Of a DNA stretch of 12,020 bases, positions 5,721 through 12,020 are shown one piece after another (the stretch's first letter is position 1; each line of letters opens with the position of its first letter). Origin of the DNA: JAQVWU01 sp964628455 (GTDB taxonomy: Bacteria > Bacillota > Clostridia > Oscillospirales > CAG-272); the NCBI GenBank assembly GCA_964628455.1, contig CAZVPD010000121.1, positions 1 through 12,020 on the forward strand, written 5' to 3'. The notes beneath the pieces were generated by a model, which was not told the DNA's origin, ran no database searches, and saw only the letters and a list, made by a program, of their open reading frames with translations. Made by a program: the position numbers and the translations under genes.

Positions 5721-7555
5721 CACCGGTCCTCCGTCAGATAATATTTAACGATCGCTTCTCCGACGATCCCGCCTTCGAATGCACGGCAATTATGGCCGTT
5801 GGGTACACCGCCGGGACCGTAGAACTCGGAAACGGTGCCGTACTGACCCAATATTCCTGAATGCAGAATGGTTTTCAAAACATCATCCGCACAGGGATCG
5901 CCCAGCAGAGCCATGTCGTATAACATCAGTCCGAGGGTATGTCCGCAGAATCCCTGCATCGCTTCGGGGCAGTTAGGCAGAAATCCCGTTGCGGGATTTC
6001 TATAATCCCTGCACAGGAGAGCCTGGCTGACTTCCCTGCCGTCCGTAAGGCAGACGCCCAGCCAAAGGGGAAGCAGATCGTAATTGGTCATCCGGCCTTT
6101 GTGCGGCCGGAGCGACCCGTCTTCTTTCGCCGCAACAGCCCAGTGATACCGGCCTTTTTCTTCATCCCAGAAAATGCGGTCGATGCTTTTACGAAGTTCC
6201 GCGAGAAAAACACCGTGATCCTCCCCGGTGCACCGGTCGTAAAATTCAACGGAAACGAGCGCGGCCGCCATCGACGGAAAAGAGCACATGGTTTTGTCAA
6301 ACGGATATTCCGGGTCCGTGAAGCCGCCGTATTCCTCCCCGTCTTTGTTGCAGCAATACTGTTCGGTTTCGTCACCGTTGAAATTCATCGTCATCCGATG
6401 CTCCGTCAGATAACCGATCTGAACCAAGGCCGCCCATCTCATCGAAGGCAGGACCGAATCAAGGATCGCGCGGTCTCCGGAACAGTATATATAATCCCTG
6501 ATCATGCATAGGTAATATGCCGTAATTTCGGAAGCATCGTTGGTAAAAGACCTTCCGATAAACGAATCCGAACCCATAGACCAGTAATTCGGAATAAATC
6601 CCGCTATTTCCCACCGGGAATGAATGTTGAGGATCAGTTTCCGGGTCTCCTCCGTGTGTCCCGTACTGTGGAGAAACCGCATGCTTCCATGGGTGTCGCG
6701 TATATAGGAATTCGCATATTTGCGGATGCCGGCGATAGACCCGCCGTCCCGGTTCTGCTGCATTTTTACACCGACAAGAAGAGACTCGACGACGTCTTCC
6801 GCATGCGGGTCCGACATATTTTTCGCGTAATCCCCGGACGAAAGCCATTGTTCCCAGAAATCCAGGGCCGACTTGAGTTCCTCCTCCGGATCGTGTTCCG
6901 GCATGTCAAATTCCGTCCCGTAAATATGGTGGTGATAGAGTGCGCAGGCGGTACAGGAATTGCTTTCTGCGGTAATGTCCCTCGATAACCGGAATAAGCC
7001 GTCCTGTTTTTCGGCCGGACCGGGATCATCAAAGCAGAGAACGGCTGTCCGCGGCGCCCAGTTTTTCGTTTCCCGATTGCCGAAGCAAAACTGATCCGTA
7101 TCTTTTTCAATGTACAGACAGCTGCCGGCAAGCCTGCCCTGCGTCAGGTACGGTTCGATTTCGGCGGTGACCGTTATTTTTTCCGCCTCCCTGCCCGCGT
7201 TAAGAACGCAGATCAGCCTGCAGCAATAACTTTTTTCGGGCGGAGCAAAGTCGACGAGACAGAACGTCAGTCCGTCTTTTTTCCATTCGCCGAAATAGAT
7301 CCCGCTTCTTCGAATGCGGTGCATTTGGAAATCCGGCACATATTTCCGGCCGCCGATCTCAAAATAAAACTTTTCGCTTTCGATATAATTCGGGGATGTG
7401 TAATCCGGACCGATCGAAAAAGTAACCGTGCCGTCCGGAAAACCGGAAAATCCGCATACGGAGTTGCCGGTAAAATAAGTGTCACTGTGTCCCAGATAAG
7501 GGACGATACGATCCCGCAATTCGGATATCCATGTATAATTCATAAAATATACCAT
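5720..7555 (-). CDS. Putative cytoplasmic six-hairpin glycosidase
   Basis: The 611-aa product has a beta-rich N-terminal half (to about residue 220, with motifs such as FYFEIGGRKYVPDF) and a C-terminal half (about 245-611) rich in helices and aromatic residues. That is the layout of (alpha/alpha)6-barrel glycoside hydrolases related to GH15/GH65-type enzymes. Candidate active-site stretches are YIRDTHG (284-290), FNGDETEQ (392-399) and the C-terminal PNGHNCRAFEGG (585-596); acid/base roles cannot be assigned by eye. No signal peptide is present, so it would act on imported oligosaccharides or glycosides. The longer frame reaching 7639 overlaps the preceding lipoprotein gene; the ATG at 7555, 10 nt after that gene's stop and preceded by GGGAGAA, is the likely start, with the ATG at 7543 as alternative. 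Its stop overlaps the UroD-like start. The specific GH family is not recognised. Confidence 0.65.
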   Translation of the reverse strand: MVYFMNYTWISELRDRIVPYLGHSDTYFTGNSVCGFSGFPDGTVTFSIGPDYTSPNYIESEKFYFEIGGRKYVPDFQMHRIRRSGIYFGEWKKDGLTFCLVDFAPPEKSYCCRLICVLNAGREAEKITVTAEIEPYLTQGRLAGSCLYIEKDTDQFCFGNRETKNWAPRTAVLCFDDPGPAEKQDGLFRLSRDITAESNSCTACALYHHHIYGTEFDMPEHDPEEELKSALDFWEQWLSSGDYAKNMSDPHAEDVVESLLVGVKMQQNRDGGSIAGIRKYANSYIRDTHGSMRFLHSTGHTEETRKLILNIHSRWEIAGFIPNYWSMGSDSFIGRSFTNDASEITAYYLCMIRDYIYCSGDRAILDSVLPSMRWAALVQIGYLTEHRMTMNFNGDETEQYCCNKDGEEYGGFTDPEYPFDKTMCSFPSMAAALVSVEFYDRCTGEDHGVFLAELRKSIDRIFWDEEKGRYHWAVAAKEDGSLRPHKGRMTNYDLLPLWLGVCLTDGREVSQALLCRDYRNPATGFLPNCPEAMQGFCGHTLGLMLYDMALLGDPCADDVLKTILHSGILGQYGTVSEFYGPGGVPNGHNCRAFEGGIVGEAIVKYYLTEDR

Positions 7556-7565
7556 TTTCTCCCGG

Positions 7566-9032
7566 TCATTCTTCCATGGCGGTGATTTTTTCGATGATGT
7601 CCTCAAGACCCGTCTGCGCTTTGGTTTCCAGATTGGCATAATACGAGGTAAAATCCGCGGATTTTTTCGTTATCATGGAGCTCATCATATTCGCAAGCGT
7701 GCCGATATTATAAATATATCCCATATCAAAAACACGGCCGGCAAGTATGATATCGAGCATTTCGGCACTGTCCTCATCGCGTATGTGTTTCCCGGTCAGC
7801 GCAACGCCGTAATAAGCGGTACGGACATACTTATAACCCAAAAAATACAGCGTTTCGATGACGGCGGAGGTTCGCTGCGGATCGGAAACAATATTCGTAA
7901 CGCACATAAGCGGTGCGGCCGCGTCCACATGGCAGTAATATTTTTCCTGTGCCTCGTCGTATTTGGGAGCGGGCAGAAGACCGAAATCGGCTTCCATTCC
8001 GCGCAGATTGCGCACATGGGCCATAATCTCGCTGTAAAACAATCCCTGTCCCGCGGCAAACATCTTTTCGATGACTTCCCAACCGTCCGTATGGGTCTGA
8101 TTCTCGCTGTTGAAGATATTGTTCGTGATCTCAACCAGAGCGGCGGTCCTTTCGTTGTTCAGAGAAAGGCTGATCTCTCCGCCGGGGGACTGCGTAACGA
8201 TCTTACTTCCGCCGGCGTAGAGGAAATTGGTTGCCCCGCCGGCTCCCGTCGTCAGAAATCCGAACCGGTCTTTGGCATTGAATTTGGAATTGCCGTCGAT
8301 ATCGGCCGTAACGTCTTTGATCATCGACGAAAACAGATCGAGCGTCCATTCGTGATTGCGGACATGATCGTAAGGTTCGGTCATATTGAGATCCGACAGC
8401 AGATTCTTATTGAACATAAAGATCCAGGTGTTGTCCTTGTCGCGAAAACCGAAATCACCCGTCATGAACAAGACCCTGCCGGCGATGGTAACGTCGGCGA
8501 TGATCCCCTGTTCATACCACGGCATTTCAAGAGAAACATATTCCAGGTCATTCCAGTCGTAAAAATAATCGGAAAGCGCAAGGGACGCCGCGGTTCCGGT
8601 GGACGGCATGACGACTCCGTAAGCGTCATCCCCCGCAGCGACCGCTTTTTTGATGTCGCTGTTTACGGAGGAGGAAATCAGCATGACGACTTTTACATTC
8701 AGCGTTTCTTCCGTCATCAGATTGCGCTGATATACGGCGTCATTGACGGTCACATCATTGGTGACCACTCCCATTTCCTCGGAAACGTCCACTTCTTCCC
8801 AGTTGTAACCCGCTTCCGTAAGGATCACAAACGGATGTCCTTCATAATCGAGCCCTTCCGGCAGATCGGGTTTCGGTTCGGCAGCTGTCGTTTCGGTAAG
8901 GACAGCTTCGGTCTTATCTCCGGTTTCCGAAGGAGTAACTGCGTTCCCGGCACAGGAGAAAAACACCGCCGAGGTCTGCAAAAGCATAAGCGCCGCGAGT
9001 ATATAAAGACATGCTTTTTTCGTTTTCTTCAT
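7566..9032 (-). CDS. Extracellular solute-binding lipoprotein (ABC sugar importer), SBP2
   Basis: The 488-aa product starts MKKTKK, then a hydrophobic stretch and Cys27 within VFFSC (atypical lipobox), then an acidic Thr/Glu/Pro linker up to about residue 55. The mature part follows the same order as the lipoprotein at 2132-3601: LDYEGHPFVIL, VYQRN, EWTLDLFSSMI, a calcium-loop-like DIDGNSKFNAKD (244-255), then a C-terminal SYYANLE region, so the two are paralogues. It should bind a sugar or oligosaccharide outside the cell and hand it to ABC permeases, none of which are in this window. The ATG at 9032 has a strong GGAGGTG 8 nt upstream. It is followed after 10 nt by the glycosidase gene, which suggests its ligand is the glycosidase substrate (inference). 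A hairpin with U-run lies just upstream of its ribosome site. Confidence 0.88.
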   Translation of the reverse strand: MKKTKKACLYILAALMLLQTSAVFFSCAGNAVTPSETGDKTEAVLTETTAAEPKPDLPEGLDYEGHPFVILTEAGYNWEEVDVSEEMGVVTNDVTVNDAVYQRNLMTEETLNVKVVMLISSSVNSDIKKAVAAGDDAYGVVMPSTGTAASLALSDYFYDWNDLEYVSLEMPWYEQGIIADVTIAGRVLFMTGDFGFRDKDNTWIFMFNKNLLSDLNMTEPYDHVRNHEWTLDLFSSMIKDVTADIDGNSKFNAKDRFGFLTTGAGGATNFLYAGGSKIVTQSPGGEISLSLNNERTAALVEITNNIFNSENQTHTDGWEVIEKMFAAGQGLFYSEIMAHVRNLRGMEADFGLLPAPKYDEAQEKYYCHVDAAAPLMCVTNIVSDPQRTSAVIETLYFLGYKYVRTAYYGVALTGKHIRDEDSAEMLDIILAGRVFDMGYIYNIGTLANMMSSMITKKSADFTSYYANLETKAQTGLEDIIEKITAMEE

Positions 9033-9059
9033 TTAATTCACACCTCCCGTTTGATTTAT

Positions 9060-9088
9060 AAAACCGCGGCAGCGAATATTTCTGCCGC
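9060..9088 (-). terminator. Intercistronic terminator-like hairpin or attenuator before SBP2
   Basis: On the minus strand GCGGCAG (9088-9082) pairs with CTGCCGC (9072-9066) around a 9-nt loop and is followed by GG and UUUU (9063-9060). The SBP2 ribosome site begins only about 12 nt further on, leaving no room for a promoter between them. The hairpin must therefore be transcribed as part of the SBP2 leader, as a partial terminator, attenuator or RNA-stability element. An alternative stem GCAGCG/CGCTGC (9091-9086 with 9074-9069) uses overlapping bases. No convincing promoter was found in 9089-9266. Confidence 0.6.
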
Positions 9089-9266
9089 TGCGCCGGCTTC
9101 ATTGCAAATCAGCCATAATGACTTCAGGGTTGATTCTTTTGCGGGTATGATCTTGATCCGATAAAACACCTTATGGAGGATTCTTACGCTTTGTTTACGC
9201 CCCGGAAGCTTCATTCATGATTTCAGTCTGCCGAATGGGTTCCAAAGGCTGCCGAATCAGTCCGTA

Positions 9267-10469
9267 TCACATACTCCCTGCCTTCGGAACGGACGGATTG
9301 CAGGGAAAATGCTTCAGCATAACCAGCGGTTCGCAGCTGCTCCGGTTTGTCACCGTAAGCCCTTTTTCCGCACGGCTGCCCGATATAAAGAACTCGTCCT
9401 GACTGAGCTGACCGAAACGCAGCATAGTCGCAGCCGCGCAGTCGGTCTCTTCCAGCGTTCCCCAGCCCTGAAGCAGGATACACCCGTATGCGGTTTCATC
9501 GGCAATCACCGCCGTCTGCCCGGGTTTTACGGAAAGTTCCTTTGCCGCAATATAGGGATTGCCGTATGAAATCCATTTTTCGGTATACCGGTCATTGTCC
9601 GTGATCACCAGCGGAGGGCGAAAATAATGTTTTCTGTAATTCGGATCCGTATTCTTATCCCAGTCCAGCAGCGCCATCACTTTGTCAAGGTTGTCCCTGT
9701 CCTCTTCGGGAAGGTTTTCGACCAGGAAATCACGCCTGTAAATTTCCCCGTCCGTGATGTTTTCAAACACCGAATTGACATCGGAGTTCCATTGCGGCTC
9801 GTACGTCAGATAGGAACCCGGCGCATGCATGACTCCGGGAGGGGTATACCAGCCGGTGCCCAGTTCAATCCGGTAAGCTCTGGAAAGCTCGGTGATTCGG
9901 ATATCCTTTTCGGTATAGCTCCCCAGCCGTTCACGCACTTCCTCCTTCTTCACATCCGGGTCGAAGCCGAAATAGGTGTGCGGAAATTTACCGGGATAGT
10001 TGTTCATCTGCGGCGGATAATAATAGGCTTCCGGTTTCCCGATTTTACCTACGCGCGCCGCGTCTTCAAATCCCAGGTGAAGATGGTGAAAAAGCGGTCC
10101 CTCGTAATCGAAAAACTTGGAATACATCGGCCAGGTTTTATAAGTCTCATACAGATAACTCCCGATGAGTTCGGGACCGAGGGTGTCCACAAATTCCCTG
10201 AGAGAGATTTTATGATCCCGATCGCCGTCAATATTGATATAACTCAACCCTTCATCTGGAGCCGCGTCCGCTCCGTTCATCGCGCAGATGACCGAGGAAA
10301 ACCAGCGTTCCTTGATCGTTCCCCGGCCGGTACCGAGCGCAAAATAATCGTCGGGATGCAGCCGCAGGCGGTGTCCCGCCTGGCCGAATCTCCTCGGAAC
10401 GAAGACAGGCATCAGGTTCAGAACGCCTGATTTTTCTATGAGATAACCGCGCATTTCTCTGATGTTCAT
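9267..10469 (-). CDS. Two-domain cupin, mannose-6-phosphate-isomerase-like, with EF-hand-like loop
   Basis: The 400-aa product has cupin-style metal motifs: HHLHLGFED (about 128-136) and PPGVMHAPG (about 210-218), and a second beta-rich region after residue 310 (VKPGQTAVIADE, then CILLQGWGTLE) that looks like another cupin fold. This arrangement recalls type I mannose-6-phosphate isomerases, which are metal-dependent sugar isomerases. Residues 81-92 read DGDRDHKISLRE, with acidic residues at positions 1, 3, 5 and 12 and Ile at 8, as in an EF-hand loop; this is unusual for the family. The ATG at 10469 is preferred (GGTGG 5 nt upstream); an ATG at 10520 would add 17 residues but has no good ribosome site. 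It sits after the kinase and AraD genes, where an AraA-type isomerase would be expected, suggesting it does the aldose-ketose step (inference). No signal peptide. The true substrate is unknown. Confidence 0.6.
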   Translation of the reverse strand: MNIREMRGYLIEKSGVLNLMPVFVPRRFGQAGHRLRLHPDDYFALGTGRGTIKERWFSSVICAMNGADAAPDEGLSYINIDGDRDHKISLREFVDTLGPELIGSYLYETYKTWPMYSKFFDYEGPLFHHLHLGFEDAARVGKIGKPEAYYYPPQMNNYPGKFPHTYFGFDPDVKKEEVRERLGSYTEKDIRITELSRAYRIELGTGWYTPPGVMHAPGSYLTYEPQWNSDVNSVFENITDGEIYRRDFLVENLPEEDRDNLDKVMALLDWDKNTDPNYRKHYFRPPLVITDNDRYTEKWISYGNPYIAAKELSVKPGQTAVIADETAYGCILLQGWGTLEETDCAAATMLRFGQLSQDEFFISGSRAEKGLTVTNRSSCEPLVMLKHFPCNPSVPKAGSM

Positions 10470-10480
10470 AATAACCACCG

Positions 10481-10502
10481 AACGGAAGCAACCGCTTCCG
10501 TT
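10481..10502 (-). other. Tight intercistronic hairpin before the cupin gene
   Basis: AACGGAAGC (10481-10489) and GCTTCCGTT (10494-10502) are perfect complements around a 4-nt loop (GGTT on the minus strand). The stem ends one base before the GGTGG ribosome site of the cupin gene. No U-run follows, so it is more likely an RNA-processing, stability or translation-control element than a terminator. Confidence 0.6.
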
Positions 10503-10534
10503 ATCCTTTCGTAAGATCATATCCGCAGATGTTT

Positions 10535-11227
10535 TTATTTCTTTTGTCCGTAATAAGCGTTTTTTCCGTGTTTCCGCAAAAAGTGCTTTTCCAGCAGATA
10601 CGCAGGAGCCCCGGTTATCTGCTTGTTGAGAATTTCAGATTTTAAAGCCATCTCAGCAATGTTTTCCAGAACAACGGCATTATAAACCGCATTGCCGGCA
10701 TTCCTGCCCCATGAGAAGACTCCGTGAGAACGGACCAGCGCCCCCGGGACAGCGTCGGGATCCAGTCCTCCGAACGTCTCGGCAATAACGATACCCGTGT
10801 TTTTCTCATACTCGCCGTTCACTTCCGCTTCGGTCAGCGCACGCGTACAGGGAACCGGTCCGTAAAAATAATCCGCATGCGTCGTTCCGTAGCACGGGAT
10901 GTCGCGCCCTGCCTGAGCCCACGCAGCCGCATTGACCGAATGCGTATGAACCACGCCCCCGATCCGGTGAAAAGCCCTGTATAATTCGAGATGCGTCGGA
11001 AGGTCGGTGGAAGGATTCAGTTCCCCTTCGATCTTTTTCCCGTCCATATCAACGACCACCATGTCTTCCGTCTTCACGGAAGCATAATCGACTCCGCTCG
11101 GTTTGATGACAACAAGACCGCTCTCCCTGTCTACGGCACTGACGTTGCCCCATGTAAAAATAACCACATGATGCCTGACAAGGTCGAGGTTTGCCTTATA
11201 TACTTCTTCTTTTAATTTTTCGAGCAT
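10535..11227 (-). CDS. araD: L-ribulose-5-phosphate 4-epimerase
   Basis: The 230-aa protein aligns along its length with Escherichia coli AraD, a class II aldolase-fold enzyme converting L-ribulose 5-phosphate to D-xylulose 5-phosphate in the cytoplasm. Recognisable blocks are TWGNVSAVDRE (25-35), KPSGVDY (42-48), GGVVHTHS (90-97), GTTHADYFYG (114-123), NGEYE (137-141), SHGVFSWG (167-174) and a C-terminal AYYGQKK. The zinc ligands His94, His96 and His168, the catalytic Asp119 and the late Tyr226 all appear to be present, and the length is typical. AAGGAG 5 nt upstream of the ATG at 11227 overlaps the stop codon of the kinase gene, so the two are probably translated together. UlaF and SgbE are close relatives with the same reaction. 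The window therefore encodes the last step that brings an L-pentose or an L-xylulose-derived sugar into the pentose phosphate pathway. Confidence 0.95.
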   Translation of the reverse strand: MLEKLKEEVYKANLDLVRHHVVIFTWGNVSAVDRESGLVVIKPSGVDYASVKTEDMVVVDMDGKKIEGELNPSTDLPTHLELYRAFHRIGGVVHTHSVNAAAWAQAGRDIPCYGTTHADYFYGPVPCTRALTEAEVNGEYEKNTGIVIAETFGGLDPDAVPGALVRSHGVFSWGRNAGNAVYNAVVLENIAEMALKSEILNKQITGAPAYLLEKHFLRKHGKNAYYGQKK

Positions 11228-11236
11228 CTTATCTCC

Positions 11237-12020
11237 TTAAATATCTTCCCAGATCCCGTCGAGTGACGAAACGATCTTTTTATACGCATTTTGTTTCTTC
11301 AGGTAAATCTCTTTGACAGCCGGGTCGGGAACAAATCCGGTATGCACCGTGACGCATTTTTCCGCTGCGTCGCTGTAATCGCGGTAGATGCCGGCTCCGA
11401 TACCCGCGGCCATGGCCGCGCCTTTGGCCCCGAGTTCGGTGCCTGCTATCACGTCGACCGCGATTCCCGTCACATCGGCGAACATCTGCGCCCAGACAGC
11501 GGAGTTCGCAGCTCCGCCGGCAAGACGGATGCGGTCGGGTTTTTCCCTCGCGGCCAGCAGTTTTTCGATATGGGTCATATGAGAGAAAACAACCCCTTCA
11601 TATATGGCGCGTATCACATGCGCCGCGGTGTGAAAACTGTTCAGTCCGATCAGCGCTGCCTTTGCATGTGGATTTTCGTTTGAAGCATATAAAAAGGGGA
11701 GATAATAGACACGGCATGAAGCCGGGTCCGTGCTCCTGACCATTTCATCCAGCTCCGCGTAGCTTTTATCCTTCAGTATATCGCGGAACCATTCGAGATT
11801 CCCGGCTGACGCCGCACTGCTTTCTTCCGCAAGATAATATGCGGGATCACAGAAGACGGAGTTCATGCTGACCGTATGGTCATCTATGATATGATCCGAG
11901 ATATATTCGTTGATTGCCCATGTCCCCGCAATGACGCACATATCGTCTTTATGAATATTTCCCATAGCAACCGCGCAGGCATCGATATCAAACATACCGC
12001 CGACTACGGGGGTCCCTTCT
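11237..12020 (-). CDS. FGGY-family sugar kinase, C-terminal part (cut by window edge)
   Basis: About 261 codons of the C-terminal domain are present; the frame stays open to 12020 with EGTPVVGGMFDIDA at the edge, so the N-terminal half (family length about 500 aa) lies outside the window. The ATG at 11995 is internal, not the start. Visible FGGY_C features are AGTWAINEY, YLPFLY, IRAIYEGVVFSH, LAGGAANSAVWAQMFADVTG and GTELGAKGAAMAAG, which form the ATP/sugar-binding core. These enzymes phosphorylate ketopentoses or similar sugars. The pattern looks closer to L-xylulose/xylulose kinases than to AraB, but L-ribulokinase activity cannot be excluded. The stop codon at 11237-11239 overlaps the ribosome site of araD. 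Paired with AraD, the expected product is a ketopentose 5-phosphate such as L-ribulose 5-phosphate or L-xylulose 5-phosphate. Confidence 0.9.
   Translation of the reverse strand, partial: EGTPVVGGMFDIDACAVAMGNIHKDDMCVIAGTWAINEYISDHIIDDHTVSMNSVFCDPAYYLAEESSAASAGNLEWFRDILKDKSYAELDEMVRSTDPASCRVYYLPFLYASNENPHAKAALIGLNSFHTAAHVIRAIYEGVVFSHMTHIEKLLAAREKPDRIRLAGGAANSAVWAQMFADVTGIAVDVIAGTELGAKGAAMAAGIGAGIYRDYSDAAEKCVTVHTGFVPDPAVKEIYLKKQNAYKKIVSSLDGIWEDI

Noticed and set aside
7785..9164. Long plus-strand open frame opposite SBP2
   Set aside because: It is antisense to a clearly coding lipoprotein gene, has a composition rich in His, Arg and Ile-Gly runs typical of mirror frames, and shows no recognisable domain.
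9228..9257. Direct repeat of CTGCCGAAT at 9228-9236 and 9249-9257
   Set aside because: Only two 9-bp copies are present, one next to and one just after the cupin stop; this is too little to call a functional repeat.
9089..9266. Possible separate promoter for SBP2
   Set aside because: CATTAT at 9120-9115 on the minus strand is only a 4/6 match, with no acceptable -35 box at the right spacing.
1..12020. Mobile elements, CRISPR arrays, tRNA or rRNA genes
   Set aside because: No transposase, integrase, regularly spaced repeats, tRNA-like cloverleaf or rRNA sequence was seen.

Overview
The window looks like a sugar-utilisation locus of a Gram-positive, Clostridia-type (Bacillota) bacterium of moderate G+C. 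The evidence is strong purine-rich ribosome binding sites (AAGGAG, GGAGGTG), two long lipoprotein solute-binding proteins with Ser/Thr/Glu-rich linkers, a TIGR01440/YwlG-family gene and compact one-strand operons. The taxonomic placement is inference; no rRNA or marker gene is present.

Layout. At the left edge a 57-residue DUF6132-type membrane protein (180-353, minus) with its own terminator lies divergent from a cytoplasmic-looking right-handed beta-helix protein (635-1837, plus). Their shared 281-bp spacer holds a promoter for each direction, a perfect 10-bp inverted repeat bracketing the plus-strand promoter, and a leader able to form alternative hairpins. The beta-helix gene ends at a strong terminator (2044-2087) that faces a convergent solute-binding lipoprotein gene (2132-3601, minus). 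Upstream of that gene is the TIGR01440 gene (3716-4261, minus) with a good promoter. A 361-bp non-coding stretch (4262-4622) separates this pair from the main operon.

Main operon. From the right edge down to 4623, six minus-strand genes follow one another. They encode an FGGY sugar kinase (cut by the window edge), AraD (L-ribulose-5-phosphate 4-epimerase), a two-domain cupin resembling sugar-phosphate isomerases and carrying an EF-hand-like loop, a second solute-binding lipoprotein, a cytoplasmic six-hairpin-type glycosidase, and a uroporphyrinogen-decarboxylase-family protein. The kinase and AraD, the lipoprotein and glycosidase, and the glycosidase and UroD-like gene are closely spaced or overlapping. 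Hairpins sit just before the cupin and the lipoprotein genes and may tune expression.

Working model (inference). A glycoside captured by the lipoprotein is imported through permeases that are not in this window and cleaved inside the cell by the glycosidase. The released pentose is isomerised, possibly by the cupin standing where AraA would be expected, then phosphorylated by the kinase and epimerised by AraD to D-xylulose 5-phosphate. The UroD-like protein has no canonical haem-biosynthesis motif and may instead belong to the methyltransferase branch of that superfamily. That would fit removal of a methyl group from the substrate, but no corrinoid protein is visible here.
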